Part shown: piece by piece, positions 1-7,311 of the stretch | Layout: every line of letters begins with the position of its first letter | How positions within the stretch are numbered: the stretch's first letter is position 1 | Assembly (NCBI GenBank): GCA_026169575.1 | Contig: JAPFCT010000178.1 | Coordinates: forward strand, 1-10,069 | Length of the DNA: 10,069 nucleotides | Origin: Faecalimonas sp. | Lineage (GTDB): Bacteria > Bacillota_A > Clostridia > Lachnospirales > Lachnospiraceae | Direction: 5' to 3' | Position numbers and translations under genes: made by a program | The notes under the pieces: model-generated | Databases searched by the model: none | Told to the model about the DNA's origin: nothing | The model's input: the letters and a program-made list of their open reading frames with translations, nothing else

Positions 1-138
1 ACTGTTATCAGAGTATCATGGAAAGGAAAGTTTGTAAAGAAATATAGATGGCTTACAATTTTTAAAAGTAAGATTCTGCGTTACCAGATGATAATTAGAA
101 TATTGAATGCTAAGGGAGCGATATGGAAAATCGTGTGA
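1..138 (+). CDS. 3' end of an upstream gene, product unknown (partial)
   Basis: Frame 1 is open from the window edge to a TGA at 136-138, giving 45 codons; the other two forward frames hit stops within about 45 bases. The encoded tail is strongly basic and hydrophobic, with many Lys, Arg, Ile, Trp and Tyr residues. That resembles the C-terminus of a membrane-associated glycosyltransferase or another surface-glycan protein, but no diagnostic motif is visible and I do not assign a function. It ends 25 bases before the -35 element of the promoter for the next genes, so it probably belongs to a separate transcript or to an upstream section of the same locus. An open frame of this length could also occur by chance, hence the moderate confidence. 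Confidence 0.45.
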   Translation, partial: TVIRVSWKGKFVKKYRWLTIFKSKILRYQMIIRILNAKGAIWKIV

Positions 139-162
139 AATATGTGAAAAATATCTCAAAGA

Positions 163-191
163 TTGAAAAAGACAGCTGGAAGTGCTATAAT
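163..191 (+). promoter_or_regulatory. Strong sigma-A promoter with extended -10
   Basis: The -35 element TTGAAA lies at 163-168 and a perfect TATAAT at 186-191, separated by exactly 17 bases. The bases just before the -10 are TGC, giving a TGn extended -10. Transcription should start near 197-199, leaving a leader of about 85 bases before the rfbA start. It is the only sequence this close to consensus noticed in front of the gene cluster, so it is the likely main promoter for the downstream operon. The assignment is by inspection only. Confidence 0.8.
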
Positions 192-212
192 ACAACGTGA
201 TTTAATGTATAG

Positions 213-241
213 TTGACGTAAACTGCTGTACACCAGATAAA
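213..241 (+). promoter_or_regulatory. Possible second promoter in the leader
   Basis: TTGACG (213-218) matches five of six bases of the -35 consensus. GATAAA (236-241), which matches the -10 consensus at four of six positions, follows after 17 bases. There is no TG extension. An imperfect 14-base dyad around TGTACA (223-236) fills most of the spacer and could be an operator. If used, it would give a much shorter leader for rfbA. It is clearly weaker than the promoter just upstream and may be a chance match. Confidence 0.3.
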
Positions 242-269
242 AGAAGATTAGAAATGTGCATATAAAAAC

Positions 270-275
270 AGGAGG
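270..275 (+). promoter_or_regulatory. RBS of rfbA
   Basis: A full AGGAGG core ends 8 bases before the ATG at 284. This is consensus strength and spacing for a Gram-positive gene, and it supports the chosen start and high translation of the first gene of the operon. Confidence 0.85.
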
Positions 276-283
276 TACTTAAA

Positions 284-1153
284 ATGAAAGGTATTATTTT
301 AGCAGGTGGTTCGGGAACAAGATTATACCCATTGACAAAGGCGGTATCAAAACAGATCATGCCGGTGTATGACAAGCCTATGATTTATTATCCGCTGTCA
401 ATTCTGATGCTGGCGGGGATCCGTGAGATTCTTGTGATCTCTACACCAAGAGATCTTCCGGTATTTGAGGAACTGCTTGGAACAGGAGAAGATCTGGGAT
501 TAAAGATGTCCTATGCAGTCCAGGAAAGTCCAAGAGGGCTGGCAGATGCATTCATTATCGGAGAAGAATTTATCGGAGATGACAGTGTGGCGCTGATCTT
601 AGGGGACAATATTTTTTATGGACAGAGCTTTTCTAAAATTTTACGAGAAGTTGCATCCCGTGAATCCGGAGCGACAATTTTTGGATACTATGTAAGGGAT
701 CCAAGAGAGTATGGCGTAGTAGAATTCGATGAAAATGGGAAGGCGCTTTCGATCGAAGAAAAGCCGGAGCATCCAAAGTCAAACTATGCAGTACCGGGAT
801 TGTATTTTTATGACAATGATGTCGTAGAGATCGCAAAGAATGTAAAGCCGTCTGCGCGCGGAGAGATTGAGATCACAAGTGTCAACAATGCATATCTGCA
901 GAGAGGAGATTTACATGTAGAAACGCTGGGACGTGGATTTGCATGGCTGGATACGGGAAATCATGATGCGCTTTTAGATGCGGCAGACTTTGTGGCAGCT
1001 TTCCAGAAGCGCCAGGGTCTGTATATTTCCTGCATTGAAGAGATCGCATATAAAAGAGGATTTATTGACAAAGAGCAGCTGATCAAGCTTGCACAGCCAC
1101 TGCTAAAAACAGCATATGGAAAATACCTGATGGAAGTGGCAGAAGGATTATAA
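284..1153 (+). CDS. rfbA: Glucose-1-phosphate thymidylyltransferase (RmlA)
   Basis: RmlA joins glucose-1-phosphate and dTTP to give dTDP-glucose and pyrophosphate, the first step of dTDP-L-rhamnose synthesis in the cytoplasm. The 289-residue length is normal for the family. The N-terminal nucleotide-binding loop GGSGTR is at residues 8-13, followed by the conserved [17 protein letters not shown] stretch (23-39). GDN at 107-109 carries the metal- and nucleotide-binding Asp108. The EKP motif is at 159-161, [10 protein letters not shown] at 192-201 and WLDTG at 221-225. The ATG at 284 has a consensus RBS. It is the first gene after the promoter and is followed after 39 bases by rfbC, so both act in one pathway. 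No truncation or odd residue is seen. Confidence 0.97.
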   Translation: MKGIILAGGSGTRLYPLTKAVSKQIMPVYDKPMIYYPLSILMLAGIREILVISTPRDLPVFEELLGTGEDLGLKMSYAVQESPRGLADAFIIGEEFIGDDSVALILGDNIFYGQSFSKILREVASRESGATIFGYYVRDPREYGVVEFDENGKALSIEEKPEHPKSNYAVPGLYFYDNDVVEIAKNVKPSARGEIEITSVNNAYLQRGDLHVETLGRGFAWLDTGNHDALLDAADFVAAFQKRQGLYISCIEEIAYKRGFIDKEQLIKLAQPLLKTAYGKYLMEVAEGL

Positions 1154-1180
1154 AAAGCAGTAAGTCGGAAATAGAGAAAG

Positions 1181-1185
1181 AAGGA
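1181..1185 (+). promoter_or_regulatory. RBS that favours the inner ATG of rfbC
   Basis: AAGGA at 1181-1185, within a purine-rich run, lies 7 bases before the ATG at 1193 but only 1 base before the ATG at 1187. The spacing therefore favours 1193 as the true rfbC start. Confidence 0.6.
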
Positions 1186-1192
1186 AATGGCA

Positions 1193-1750
1193 ATGGGAAA
1201 AATTACAGTAGAAACATGTGAGATCGAAGGGCTCAAAGTGATCACACCAACGGTGTTTGGAGATGAACGTGGATATTTTATGGAAACATATAATTATAAT
1301 GATTATAAAGAAGCGGGAATTGATATGGAATTTGTTCAGGATAATCAGTCAAGCTCCAAGAAAGGTGTATTAAGAGGATTACATTTTCAGATTAATTTCC
1401 CGCAGGATAAACTTGTGCGTGTAGTAAGTGGGGAAGTGTTTGATGTGGCAGTTGATCTGCGGGAAGGCTCTGAGACGTACGGGCAATGGTATGGTGTACT
1501 GCTTTCAGCAGAAAATAAGAAGCAGTTCTTTATTCCAAAAGATTTTGCACATGGATTTTTAGTTCTCTCGGATACAGCAGAATTTGCTTATAAATGTACT
1601 GATTTCTATCATCCAAACGATGAAGGCGGCCTTGCATGGAATGATCCGGACATCGGAATTGACTGGCCGATCCCAGAGGGAATGGAGCTGACGATTTCTG
1701 AGAAAGACCAGAAGTGGACAGGGATCAGAGAATTAAAGAAAGACAAGTAA
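1193..1750 (+). CDS. rfbC: dTDP-4-dehydrorhamnose 3,5-epimerase (RmlC)
   Basis: RmlC epimerises C3 and C5 of dTDP-4-dehydro-6-deoxyglucose, the third step of dTDP-L-rhamnose synthesis. Residue numbers are from the 1193 start, which gives 185 residues, usual for this cupin family. The signature VFGDERGYFMETYN is at 21-34 and QDNQSS at 49-54. VLRGLHFQ at 59-66 carries His64, the expected catalytic base, and Lys73 follows. PKDFAHGFLVLSD at 115-127 includes His120, and YKCTDFYHP is at 133-141. An ATG two codons upstream at 1187 is possible but has a badly spaced RBS. The permease gene follows after 14 bases. Two other steps of the pathway (rfbA, rfbD) are in the window; rfbB is not. Confidence 0.95.
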   Translation: MGKITVETCEIEGLKVITPTVFGDERGYFMETYNYNDYKEAGIDMEFVQDNQSSSKKGVLRGLHFQINFPQDKLVRVVSGEVFDVAVDLREGSETYGQWYGVLLSAENKKQFFIPKDFAHGFLVLSDTAEFAYKCTDFYHPNDEGGLAWNDPDIGIDWPIPEGMELTISEKDQKWTGIRELKKDK

Positions 1751-1752
1751 TT

Positions 1753-1757
1753 GGAGG
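1753..1757 (+). promoter_or_regulatory. RBS deciding a GTG start for the permease gene
   Basis: GGAGG at 1753-1757 sits 7 bases before a GTG at 1765 that is in frame with the permease. The in-frame ATG at 1714 would overlap the end of rfbC by 37 bases and adds a hydrophilic stretch unlike this family, so 1765 is preferred. Confidence 0.75.
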
Positions 1758-1764
1758 AAAAACT

Positions 1765-2541
1765 GTGTCAGTATATATACAGAATTTTTTGAAATTCCGA
1801 CCACTTCTGATGGAGCTGGTCACAAGAGATATTAAGACGAAGTACAGACGGTCTATTTTGGGAGTGCTGTGGACACTTTTGAATCCATTGCTCATGATGC
1901 TTGTGTTATCAGTAGTTTTTTCACATATTTTTAAATTTCAGGTAGAAAATTACCCACTCTATATTTTAAGTGGTCAGGTTGTGTTTAATTTTTTCTCAGA
2001 GTCAACGTCCAGCGCGATGTCATCGATCATCAATAACGCGCCGTTGATCAAGAAGGTATATATTCCGAAATATCTGTTTACACTTTCAAGAGTGGCATCA
2101 AGCGTAGTCAATGTGATGGCATCTTTCTGTGCGCTGATCGTTGTGATGGTATTTTCAGATATCGAGTTGAATTTTACAGTGCTGCTTCTTGTTGTACCAA
2201 TGATCATTCTGGTCGTTTTCTCGACGGGGATCGGTCTGCTTCTGGCGACAGTTGCCGTAAAATTCAGGGATATTATCCACTTATATGGTGTGTTGATCAC
2301 AGCATTAACTTATTTGACACCGGTCATTTATCCGATTTCTATCTTACCTGCAAAAATACGATTCTTCGTAGAATTAAATCCGCTGACAGGAATTTTAAAT
2401 ATGTTTAGAAATTTAATGTTCTATAATACACTTCCGACAGGTGGACAGCTTTTGACAAGTGTTGTGATAGCAATCTGTACATTTTTACTTGGATTGTTTG
2501 TATTTTACAAGAATCAGGATAAATTTATTCTTAATATTTAG
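1765..2541 (+). CDS. ABC-2 type polysaccharide export permease (Wzm-like)
   Basis: This is the membrane subunit of an ABC exporter for a surface polysaccharide or teichoic-acid-like polymer. It should pair with the ATPase encoded next to move lipid-linked glycan outward. With the GTG start it has 258 residues, normal for Wzm/TagG/RfbD-type permeases. The hallmark KYRRSILGVLWTLLNP (26-41) precedes the first membrane segment. About six hydrophobic segments can be drawn, near 32-56, 65-88, 110-130, 137-165, 173-194 and 229-248. FRDI at 167-170 and LNPLTGI at 204-210 match conserved loops of the family. The ATPase start lies 10 bases after the stop. Substrate is inferred from neighbouring dTDP-rhamnose and glycosyltransferase genes; the sequence cannot separate O-antigen-like, rhamnan-like or teichoic substrates. 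Confidence 0.92.
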   Translation: MSVYIQNFLKFRPLLMELVTRDIKTKYRRSILGVLWTLLNPLLMMLVLSVVFSHIFKFQVENYPLYILSGQVVFNFFSESTSSAMSSIINNAPLIKKVYIPKYLFTLSRVASSVVNVMASFCALIVVMVFSDIELNFTVLLLVVPMIILVVFSTGIGLLLATVAVKFRDIIHLYGVLITALTYLTPVIYPISILPAKIRFFVELNPLTGILNMFRNLMFYNTLPTGGQLLTSVVIAICTFLLGLFVFYKNQDKFILNI

Positions 2542-2545
2542 GAGA
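2540..2545 (+). promoter_or_regulatory. RBS of the transporter ATPase gene
   Basis: AGGAGA at 2540-2545 overlaps the permease stop codon and lies 6 bases before the ATG at 2552. This supports 2552 rather than an in-frame ATG at 2489 inside the permease gene, and suggests translational coupling of the two transporter subunits. Confidence 0.7.
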
Positions 2546-2551
2546 GAAAAT

Positions 2552-3286
2552 ATGTCGGAGATTATGGTAGAAGTTTCAAATGTTTCTGTAAAATTTCATC
2601 TATCACGGGAACGGATTGACAGTATTAAAGAGTATATTATTAAAAAAATTAAAAATCAGATTGAATATGATGAGTTTATGGCACTGCAGGATGTAAGTCT
2701 TACGGTTGAAAAAGGGGAATCAGTTGCCTTGATCGGTCTGAATGGATGCGGAAAGAGCACGTTATTAAAGACAGTTGCGGGTGTTTTAAAGCCGTATAAG
2801 GGAAGCGTAAAAGTTTATGGAAGTGTAGCGCCGTTGATAGAACTTGGAGCAGGATTTGATCATGATCTTACTGCGCGGGAAAATGTATTCTTAAATGGTG
2901 CGATTCTCGGATATGACAGAAAGTCTATGGAAAAACATTATGAGGATATTGTGGAATTTTCAGAACTTAGAGATTTTATGGATGTGCCGATCAAAAATTT
3001 TTCTTCCGGAATGCTTGCGAGGCTGGCATTTGCGATCGCGACGATCGGTACACCGGATATTTTAATTGTAGATGAGGTGCTCTCTGTTGGAGACTTCCGG
3101 TTCCAGCAGAAATGTGAGAAGCGTATTCAGCAGATGATGAAGAAAGATACCTCTATTTTATTTGTGTCCCACAGTATTGAACAGGTGAAGAAACTGTGTA
3201 CAAAAACAGTATGGATTGAAAAAGGAAAGGTCAGGATGACCGGACCGACAGAAGAAGTCTGTGCGCTTTATGAACAGGCGTATTAA
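2552..3286 (+). CDS. Polysaccharide export ABC transporter ATPase (Wzt/TagH-like, short form)
   Basis: This is the cytoplasmic ATPase that powers the Wzm-like permease. From the 2552 start it has 244 residues. Walker A GLNGCGKST is at 62-70. The family-specific Q-loop region LIELGAGFDHDLT is at 95-107, the ABC signature FSSGM at 150-154, Walker B ILIVDEVLSVGD at 170-181, and the switch His in FVSHS follows about 25 residues later. The ~40-residue N-terminal extension before the core strand is typical of Wzt/TagH proteins. The protein stops shortly after the nucleotide-binding domain, so it lacks the C-terminal carbohydrate-binding domain that gives substrate specificity in E. coli O8/O9a-type Wzt. 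It may therefore export without chain-end recognition. Confidence 0.94.
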   Translation: MSEIMVEVSNVSVKFHLSRERIDSIKEYIIKKIKNQIEYDEFMALQDVSLTVEKGESVALIGLNGCGKSTLLKTVAGVLKPYKGSVKVYGSVAPLIELGAGFDHDLTARENVFLNGAILGYDRKSMEKHYEDIVEFSELRDFMDVPIKNFSSGMLARLAFAIATIGTPDILIVDEVLSVGDFRFQQKCEKRIQQMMKKDTSILFVSHSIEQVKKLCTKTVWIEKGKVRMTGPTEEVCALYEQAY

Positions 3287-3312
3287 ACGAAGGGCAGAAG
3301 TGAGGATTATAT

Positions 3313-3918
3313 ATGAAGAAAACAATAAAAACAATCATTGTGATACTTCTGATGGCAGCTGTCGGTGCAGTTCATGCATATGGGCAGTGGAAGCAGCCGG
3401 TATATGATACAACAGTAGACGCAGCCGAATATCAGAATGTCGGTGAGATCAGCGGAGAATCAAAGATTGAGCAGGAATTTACCGCGGAATATGATGGAAT
3501 GAATGCACTTCTTGTCAGAACGTCTACATGGGGACGGGTCAACGACAGTGAAATGAAGTATACGCTCACAAAAGTGTCAGATGATTCCGTAGTGACGGAA
3601 GGTGTATTCAAAGTTTCGGAAGTGACAGATAATGAGTATAAAGAAATCTATTTTCCGGAGATAGAAGAAAGTAAAGGAGAAAGATATCGTTTTAGGATAG
3701 AGGCAGACGGGATTAAGACGGGGGAAGGAATCAGCATTTTTACAACGAAGAAAGCCAAAAGTGCAGAGATGCTTACCGTGAATGGGGCAGAGCAGGAGCA
3801 GGCTCTTGTAATGAAAATCCAGGCAAAAGAGTTTAACTGGGAAGATTTTATTGTTCTGATCGGCTTACAGCTTTACGTCGTTGGATTTGTAAAATTATTA
3901 TACAGATTTTTAAAGTAG
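3313..3918 (+). CDS. Unrecognised membrane-anchored extracytoplasmic protein
   Basis: I do not recognise the family. The 201-residue product starts with a basic tip and a hydrophobic segment (about 8-20) ending in VHA at 20-22, which could be a signal peptidase site or an uncleaved anchor. Residues 24-175 are hydrophilic, rich in Glu, Lys, Thr and Val with alternating strand-like patterns, and look like a single beta-sandwich domain. A second hydrophobic segment (about 179-196) ends in a basic tail, so the soluble domain should face outside. The start at 3313 has a GTGAGGA-type RBS 6 bases upstream. It lies between the transporter and the largest glycosyltransferase, so a role in glycan export, processing or attachment is plausible but only inferred from position. 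Confidence 0.8.
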   Translation: MKKTIKTIIVILLMAAVGAVHAYGQWKQPVYDTTVDAAEYQNVGEISGESKIEQEFTAEYDGMNALLVRTSTWGRVNDSEMKYTLTKVSDDSVVTEGVFKVSEVTDNEYKEIYFPEIEESKGERYRFRIEADGIKTGEGISIFTTKKAKSAEMLTVNGAEQEQALVMKIQAKEFNWEDFIVLIGLQLYVVGFVKLLYRFLK

Positions 3919-3939
3919 GACAGACAGAGTGGAGGAAAC

Positions 3940-6426
3940 ATGCAGTATAAAAGTTGTATTGATGTAATGAAATACCGTATAAAGCCGGATGAAGCTTATA
4001 TAAGAATCAACGGATGGGCATTTGAGAAGACTGGACAACCGGTGGAACTGATCACTGAGATCAATGGAAAAGAAGTCCCAAAACGACTGAAAAAGGTCAG
4101 TCGCCCGGATGTGGCAGAAAAATTCAAAAAAGCGAAGGTAGATAAAACATGTGGGTTTCATATAAAGGTTTATGTAGATCCGAAAAAAAATATGGATGAC
4201 TTTCGGTTTTATATAAAGTCAGGTCAGGAAAAGAAGCTTATCAAAAAGCTTAACCGACAAGAGCTGGAAGCGATCATTGACCGTAGTACCATTTCTCATA
4301 ATATTGAGCAATATTATATCGACCGTGAGAAGATCGTTGTAGCTGGATGGGCGTTTTCAAATGCAAAAGAGGCAAAATTAAAAATCCAGGTATTTGACGA
4401 TGCAGACATTGAGAAGAAGGCGGTTATGCAGATCTTAAACCGTGCAGATCTTGTGGAAGCCGGATTTGTCTCAAAAGAAAATTCACGCTGCGGATTTCAT
4501 CTGGAATTTCCATACAGGAAAGAGAACGTATATAGATTACGTCTGGCGGATGGGATAAATGCGATCAATGTTCATCTCGATCCACAGAAATTGTTAAAAA
4601 GACAGCGAATCAAATCGACAGTAGGATTTGTGAAGCAGGGAATTAAAAAGACAAATCCAAGGACAGTCAAGAAAGTCTTGAAATATATTCGTGTAAATGG
4701 TATCAGAGGACTTCGGTCATACATTGTAGAAGGAGTCAACCGGAAAGAGAAACCGTATGCAGAATGGTATGCAGAGCAGCTTCCATCCAGGGAAGAACTG
4801 GAAGAGCAGAGACAGAAAAGATTTGAGAAGGAGCCAAAGATCAGCGTGATCGTGCCGACCTACCGGACACCGGAAGTGTTTTTGCGGGAAATGATCGATT
4901 CAGTTGTGAATCAGACGTACAGCAACTGGGAACTCTGTATTGCAGATGGAAGTGAAGGCGATAAAGTTGTAGAGGGGATCCTTGAAAGCTACGCCAAAAA
5001 GGATTCCAGAATAAAATACAGACTGTTGGAGAAGAACCTGGGGATTGCTGATAATACCAATGCGGCATTCGAACTGGCAACGGGAGAGTATATTGGGCTG
5101 TTTGACCATGATGACCTTTTAGCAGAAAATGCGCTGTATGAGGTTGTCAAGGCACTGCAGGAAGATGATTATGATATTTTATACACGGATGAAGACAAGA
5201 TCAGCGGCGATGGAAAAGAGCACAATGATCCGAACTTTAAGCCGGATTTCAGTATGGATCTTTTCCGGTCACACAATTATATTACACACTTTTTTGTAGT
5301 AAAACATTCGATCATGGATAAGATTGGCGGATTTCGTTCAGCGTATGACGGATCCCAGGATTACGATCTGATGTTCAGATGTATAGAAAATTCTGAGAAA
5401 ATCAAGCATATACCGATGATCCTTTATCATTGGAGGATCCACCAAAATTCAGTGGCAGGAGATCCTGCAAGCAAGATGTATGCATATGACGCAGGAAAAA
5501 GAGCGATTGAGGATCATTTAAAAAGAATGAACATTGCTGCGACTGTGGAGCATCAGGGGCTGTGGGGAATGTACCATGTCAAGTATGAGACGCCGGGAAA
5601 CCCACTTATTTCCATCGTGATCCCGAACAAAGACCATACGAAAGATCTTGATGTCTGCATTCGCTCCATCTACAAAAACAGCAGCTATAGGAATTTTGAA
5701 ATTATTGTCGTAGAAAATAACAGTACAGAGAAGGAAACATTTTCTTATTATGACAGCATTCAGAGCGAATTTGAGAATGTAAAGGTTGTCGTGTGGGACG
5801 GAATCTTCAATTATTCTGCCATCAACAATTTTGGCGTGCAGTACACAAATGGAGAATATCTGTTATTTTTAAACAACGATACAGAGATGATCTCAGAGGA
5901 TGCGTTGAAAGAAATGTTAGGGTGCTGTATGAGAGAAGAAGTGGGAGCAGTTGGTGCAAAACTTCTTTATGATGATGATACTGTGCAGCATGCAGGGGTT
6001 GTTGTCGGATTTGGCGGTTATGCCGGACATGTAAATACGGGAATCGGAAGAGATGATTATGGATACATGGTGCGGGCGATGATCAACTGTAATTACAGTG
6101 CAGTGACGGCAGCATGCATGATGACAAAGAAAGATCTGTTTTTGCAGGTAGGCGGATTTGATGAGCAATTTGTAGTTGCATGTAACGATGTGGATTATTG
6201 TCTGAAACTTCGAGCAATAGACAAATTGATCGTTTATAATGCATTTTCCGAATGGTATCATTATGAGTCGAAATCCAGAGGGTATGAAGATACACCTGCA
6301 AAACTTGCACGATTTGAAAATGAAGTGAAGAAATTCCAGAAGAAGTGGCCGGAAATACTGGAGCAGGGAGATCCGTTCTATAATCCGAATTTTCCAGTTA
6401 CGCAGGCGCCATTTACTTTAGGATAG
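3940..6426 (+). CDS. Double GT2 glycosyltransferase with two N-terminal repeat modules
   Basis: The 828-residue protein is probably a two-site glycosyltransferase that adds sugars, likely including rhamnose, to a growing lipid-linked glycan at the inner membrane face. Residues 1-105 and 113-210 are two copies of one module, each with GWAF (25-28 and 136-139), an R.D motif (55-57 and 168-170) and CGFH (71-74 and 184-187). A helical linker leads to GT-A domain 1, which begins at ISVIVPTYRT (301-310) and has DHDD at 389-392 and QDYDL and YHWR motifs downstream. GT-A domain 2 begins at ISIVIPNKD (557-565) and has LNND at 644-647, a form common in rhamnosyltransferases. No membrane segment is seen. 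GGAGG lies 4 bases before the ATG. Donor and acceptor are inferred from context only. Confidence 0.9.
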   Translation: MQYKSCIDVMKYRIKPDEAYIRINGWAFEKTGQPVELITEINGKEVPKRLKKVSRPDVAEKFKKAKVDKTCGFHIKVYVDPKKNMDDFRFYIKSGQEKKLIKKLNRQELEAIIDRSTISHNIEQYYIDREKIVVAGWAFSNAKEAKLKIQVFDDADIEKKAVMQILNRADLVEAGFVSKENSRCGFHLEFPYRKENVYRLRLADGINAINVHLDPQKLLKRQRIKSTVGFVKQGIKKTNPRTVKKVLKYIRVNGIRGLRSYIVEGVNRKEKPYAEWYAEQLPSREELEEQRQKRFEKEPKISVIVPTYRTPEVFLREMIDSVVNQTYSNWELCIADGSEGDKVVEGILESYAKKDSRIKYRLLEKNLGIADNTNAAFELATGEYIGLFDHDDLLAENALYEVVKALQEDDYDILYTDEDKISGDGKEHNDPNFKPDFSMDLFRSHNYITHFFVVKHSIMDKIGGFRSAYDGSQDYDLMFRCIENSEKIKHIPMILYHWRIHQNSVAGDPASKMYAYDAGKRAIEDHLKRMNIAATVEHQGLWGMYHVKYETPGNPLISIVIPNKDHTKDLDVCIRSIYKNSSYRNFEIIVVENNSTEKETFSYYDSIQSEFENVKVVVWDGIFNYSAINNFGVQYTNGEYLLFLNNDTEMISEDALKEMLGCCMREEVGAVGAKLLYDDDTVQHAGVVVGFGGYAGHVNTGIGRDDYGYMVRAMINCNYSAVTAACMMTKKDLFLQVGGFDEQFVVACNDVDYCLKLRAIDKLIVYNAFSEWYHYESKSRGYEDTPAKLARFENEVKKFQKKWPEILEQGDPFYNPNFPVTQAPFTLG

Positions 6427-6449
6427 ATCGATGAAAATGGAGGACGCAG

Positions 6450-7292
6450 ATGAAAGTATTAGTAACAGGCACAAAAGGCCAGCTTGGATATGATGTTGTA
6501 AAGGAACTGGAAAAAAGAGGACATACAGCAGTTGCGGTTGATATTGAAGAGATGGATATCACAGATGCAGGTTCAGTGGATCAGGTGATTACAGAAGCTG
6601 GTGTGGAAGCAGTCATCCACTGTGCAGCTTATACGGCGGTAGATGCAGCGGAAGAAAACGAAGAACTTTGCAGGAAAGTCAATGCAGAAGGAACTGAGAA
6701 CATCGCAAAGGTATGTAAAAAGCTGGATCTGAAAATGATCTATATCAGTACAGACTATGTGTTTGATGGAAAAGGGGAAAGACCATGGGAGCCAGATGAT
6801 GAGAGACATCCTTTAAACATGTACGGACAGACAAAATATGAGGGTGAACTTGCAGTAGAAAAATATCTGGAGAAATATTTTATCGTCCGGATTGCATGGG
6901 TATTCGGCGTAAATGGAAAGAATTTTATTAAGACGATGCTGAAGTTAAGCGAAACACACAGTGAGCTGAATGTGGTGGATGACCAGGTAGGATCGCCGAC
7001 ATATACTTATGACCTTGCAGTGCTCCTTGTGGATATGGTGGAAACTGAGAAATATGGAAGATATCACGCGACAAACGAGGGGCTTTGCACATGGTATGAA
7101 TTTGCAAAAGAGATCTTCAGACAGGCAGATGTGGATATAAAGGTAAATCCAGTTAGCAGTGAAATGTTCCCTGCAAAAGCAACCAGACCAAAGAACAGCA
7201 GAATGAGTAAAGAGAAACTGGAAGAGAATGGATTCCACCGGCTTCCGACATGGCAGAATGCACTGGAGAGATATCTCGGCGAAATCCGTTAA
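6450..7292 (+). CDS. rfbD: dTDP-4-dehydrorhamnose reductase (RmlD)
   Basis: RmlD reduces dTDP-4-dehydro-L-rhamnose with NAD(P)H to dTDP-L-rhamnose, the last step of the pathway. The 280-residue length is normal. The Rossmann nucleotide-binding motif GTKGQLG is at 7-13, HCAAYTAVDAAE at 57-68 and STDYVFDG at 100-107. The YxxxK pair is Tyr125/Lys129, giving the Thr101-Tyr125-Lys129 set expected of the extended SDR fold. VDDQVGSPTYT, typical of RmlD, follows in the C-terminal half, as does a KATRPKNSRM stretch in the substrate-binding region. GGAGG lies 6 bases before the ATG. It is separated from rfbA and rfbC by about 4.7 kb of transporter and glycosyltransferase genes, an unusual order compared with compact rfbACBD blocks. 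Confidence 0.96.
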   Translation: MKVLVTGTKGQLGYDVVKELEKRGHTAVAVDIEEMDITDAGSVDQVITEAGVEAVIHCAAYTAVDAAEENEELCRKVNAEGTENIAKVCKKLDLKMIYISTDYVFDGKGERPWEPDDERHPLNMYGQTKYEGELAVEKYLEKYFIVRIAWVFGVNGKNFIKTMLKLSETHSELNVVDDQVGSPTYTYDLAVLLVDMVETEKYGRYHATNEGLCTWYEFAKEIFRQADVDIKVNPVSSEMFPAKATRPKNSRMSKEKLEENGFHRLPTWQNALERYLGEIR

Positions 7293-7296
7293 AGTG

Positions 7297-7304
7297 AAGG
7301 AAGG
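7297..7304 (+). promoter_or_regulatory. RBS setting the lipoprotein start
   Basis: AAGGAAGG at 7297-7304 lies 7 bases before the ATG at 7312. A longer in-frame ORF reaches back to 7228 inside rfbD, but its extra residues would bury the lipoprotein signal peptide, so 7312 is clearly the start. Confidence 0.8.
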
Positions 7305-7311
7305 TATTTTC

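Noticed and set aside
1714..1764. Upstream ATG extension of the permease gene
   Set aside because: It overlaps the end of rfbC and lacks an RBS, while the GTG at 1765 has GGAGG at ideal spacing and gives the normal family length.
2489..2551. Upstream ATG extension of the ATPase gene
   Set aside because: It would overlap the permease gene by more than 50 bases; the ATG at 2552 has its own RBS and starts the family's usual N-terminus.
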